Positions 62,213 to 62,828 of a DNA stretch of 62,828 bases are shown here, in pieces. The stretch spans positions 1 through 62,828 of the forward strand of contig NZ_JPIK01000026.1 in assembly GCF_000717475.1 (NCBI RefSeq). The letters are read 5' to 3'. Within the stretch, counting starts at the first letter, position 1. Each line of letters opens with the position of its first letter. Under the pieces are notes generated by a model. It was not told the DNA's origin. It was given only the letters and a program-made list of their open reading frames with translations, and did not search any database. The position numbers were made by a program, and so were the translations under genes. The DNA comes from Desulfonatronum thiodismutans (GTDB lineage Bacteria; Desulfobacterota; Desulfovibrionia; Desulfovibrionales; Desulfonatronaceae).

Positions 62213-62595
62213 GGCTTTTGCTGGACACCCACGCTTTGCTGTGGTGGCTGACTGATGATCCCAGACTTTCGGTGCCGGCCAGGGACGCCATTGCTGATGA
62301 AAAGAACACCATTTTTGTCAGTGCGGCCAGCTCCTGGGAAATCGCCACCAAGCAACGAATCGGCAAACTGGAACAGGTGCCGGGCGTTGTCGAAAGGTTC
62401 GCTGAACTTGTGGCGGCCGACGGATTCACCCACCTTCCGATTACCTATGTCCATTCCCTGCGTGCTGGTTCCTACTCCATGCAACATTGCGATCCTTTTG
62501 ACCGCATGCTTGCGGCCCAAAGTGAACTGGAAATGCTGCCACTTGTCACCTTGGACCCTGCCTTTTCCGCTTTTCACTGCATAACGTTCTGGTAG
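62209..62595 (+). CDS. vapC: PIN-domain toxin (VapC)
   Basis: This 128-residue protein has LLLDTHALLWWLTDDPRLS, ASSWEIATKQRIGK and CDPFDRMLAAQ for the PIN acids. It is closely related to the pseudogene at 56182. ATG overlaps the antitoxin stop (ATGA). Confidence 0.93.
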   Translation: MRLLLDTHALLWWLTDDPRLSVPARDAIADEKNTIFVSAASSWEIATKQRIGKLEQVPGVVERFAELVAADGFTHLPITYVHSLRAGSYSMQHCDPFDRMLAAQSELEMLPLVTLDPAFSAFHCITFW

Positions 62596-62652
62596 GATTG
62601 TTCGGTACAGGGCCAGACAAGGCCACAAAGCCAATCATTCACTGATTCCGCA

Positions 62653-62828
62653 TCACCCAGAGGGCTTCACGTTCCGGCCGATGGCAGTGATCAATTCTTT
62701 AGCAGACTCAACACTCGGCGCTGCGGCTTGCCGAACACCTCTTTCCGATCTTTGACATAATTCCTGGTTCAAGCCGAAGACCTCGATAGCTGACCCGAAT
62801 ACTTCGGAAATCATGGCGGGAGCAAACA
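62653..62828 (-). CDS. C-terminal fragment of an unknown gene (runs off the window)
   Basis: A minus-strand frame is open from the window edge to a TGA at 62653-62655 and encodes about 58 residues with VFGLNQELCQRSERGVRQAA and ELITAIGRNVKPSG. It is the end of a longer protein or an ATG-started short one (MISEVFG). I recognise no family. Confidence 0.5.
   Translation of the reverse strand, partial: FAPAMISEVFGSAIEVFGLNQELCQRSERGVRQAAAPSVESAKELITAIGRNVKPSG

Noticed and set aside
1..62828. tRNA genes or attachment sites near accessory regions
   Set aside because: No cloverleaf-like TTCGA-loop/acceptor pairs were recognised by eye; a tRNAscan would be needed to be certain.

Overview
The window is high-GC and reads as a chromosomal segment of a Gram-negative, probably anaerobic delta-proteobacterium (Desulfobacterota, Desulfovibrionales-like; possibly Desulfonatronum, low confidence). 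The pointers are a YedE/TusA/DUF3343 selenium-sulfur operon, an LPS-type outer membrane (PagL-like and LpxL-like proteins), a bacterial PglB-type oligosaccharyltransferase and the number of radical SAM enzymes. No rRNA, tRNA or CRISPR array was recognised.

Layout. 1-2.9 kb: accessory DNA with two small coupled ORFs, an AT-rich methyltransferase/DUF1848 pair and a broken nucleotidyltransferase. 2.9-5.7 kb (minus): selenium/sulfur operon (YedE, TusA-like, DUF3343, NADHX dehydratase/kinase fold). 6.1-8.5 kb (minus): rfbA-rfbC for dTDP-rhamnose precursors, plus an unknown gene. 9.0-10.7 kb (plus): a KsgA/PmtA-like methyltransferase and a membrane-anchored unknown protein.

10.76-36.0 kb is the centrepiece: about 25 kb encoding a type II fatty-acid/polyketide-like pathway. 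It has three intact ketosynthases, a fourth KS-like protein whose active-site Cys is Glu (chain-length-factor-like), two ACPs, a FabG reductase, two hot-dog dehydratases, a hot-dog thioesterase, an AMP-ligase, two kinds of acyltransferase, a GT2-DUF2062 protein, an MMPL exporter with a LolA-like carrier and a lipoprotein, and a PagL-like deacylase. This is the gene set of aryl polyene (APE) clusters. In addition there are three consecutive B12-binding-type radical SAM enzymes, one SPASM-type radical SAM enzyme and a CrtI-like FAD desaturase, the combination proposed for ladderane-type lipid clusters. I infer an outer-membrane-anchored polyunsaturated or ladderane-like lipid of unknown structure. 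A PIN toxin/antitoxin pair lies inside the operon.

36.3-43.1 kb (plus): pstS-pstC-pstA-pstB for high-affinity phosphate uptake, with a three-repeat Pho box, a terminator after pstS, and repeats lodged between pstC/pstA and pstA/pstB. 43.1-46.3 kb: palindromic repeats and three toxin-antitoxin pairs. 46.36-47.26 kb: a strong sigma70-like promoter, a GEMM-I (c-di-GMP class I) riboswitch, a type IV pilin and a terminator. 47.96-51.8 kb: PglB and a WecA/MraY-like phosphoglycosyltransferase, facing each other. 51.8-59.8 kb: a DUF4143 ATPase, three glycosyltransferases spanning a sharply bounded AT-rich patch (about 54.17-55.79 kb), a large unknown protein and a Wzx-like flippase, all surface-glycan functions. 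59.8-62.8 kb: three more toxin-antitoxin pairs, a decayed vapC and the end of a truncated gene.

Working together: rfbAC, WecA-like, the glycosyltransferases, Wzx and PglB could supply and transfer a glycan, with the c-di-GMP-controlled pilin as a plausible acceptor. The KS/radical-SAM cluster builds and exports a modified acyl product to the outer membrane. Seven intact toxin-antitoxin pairs and several decayed ones mark the accessory stretches.
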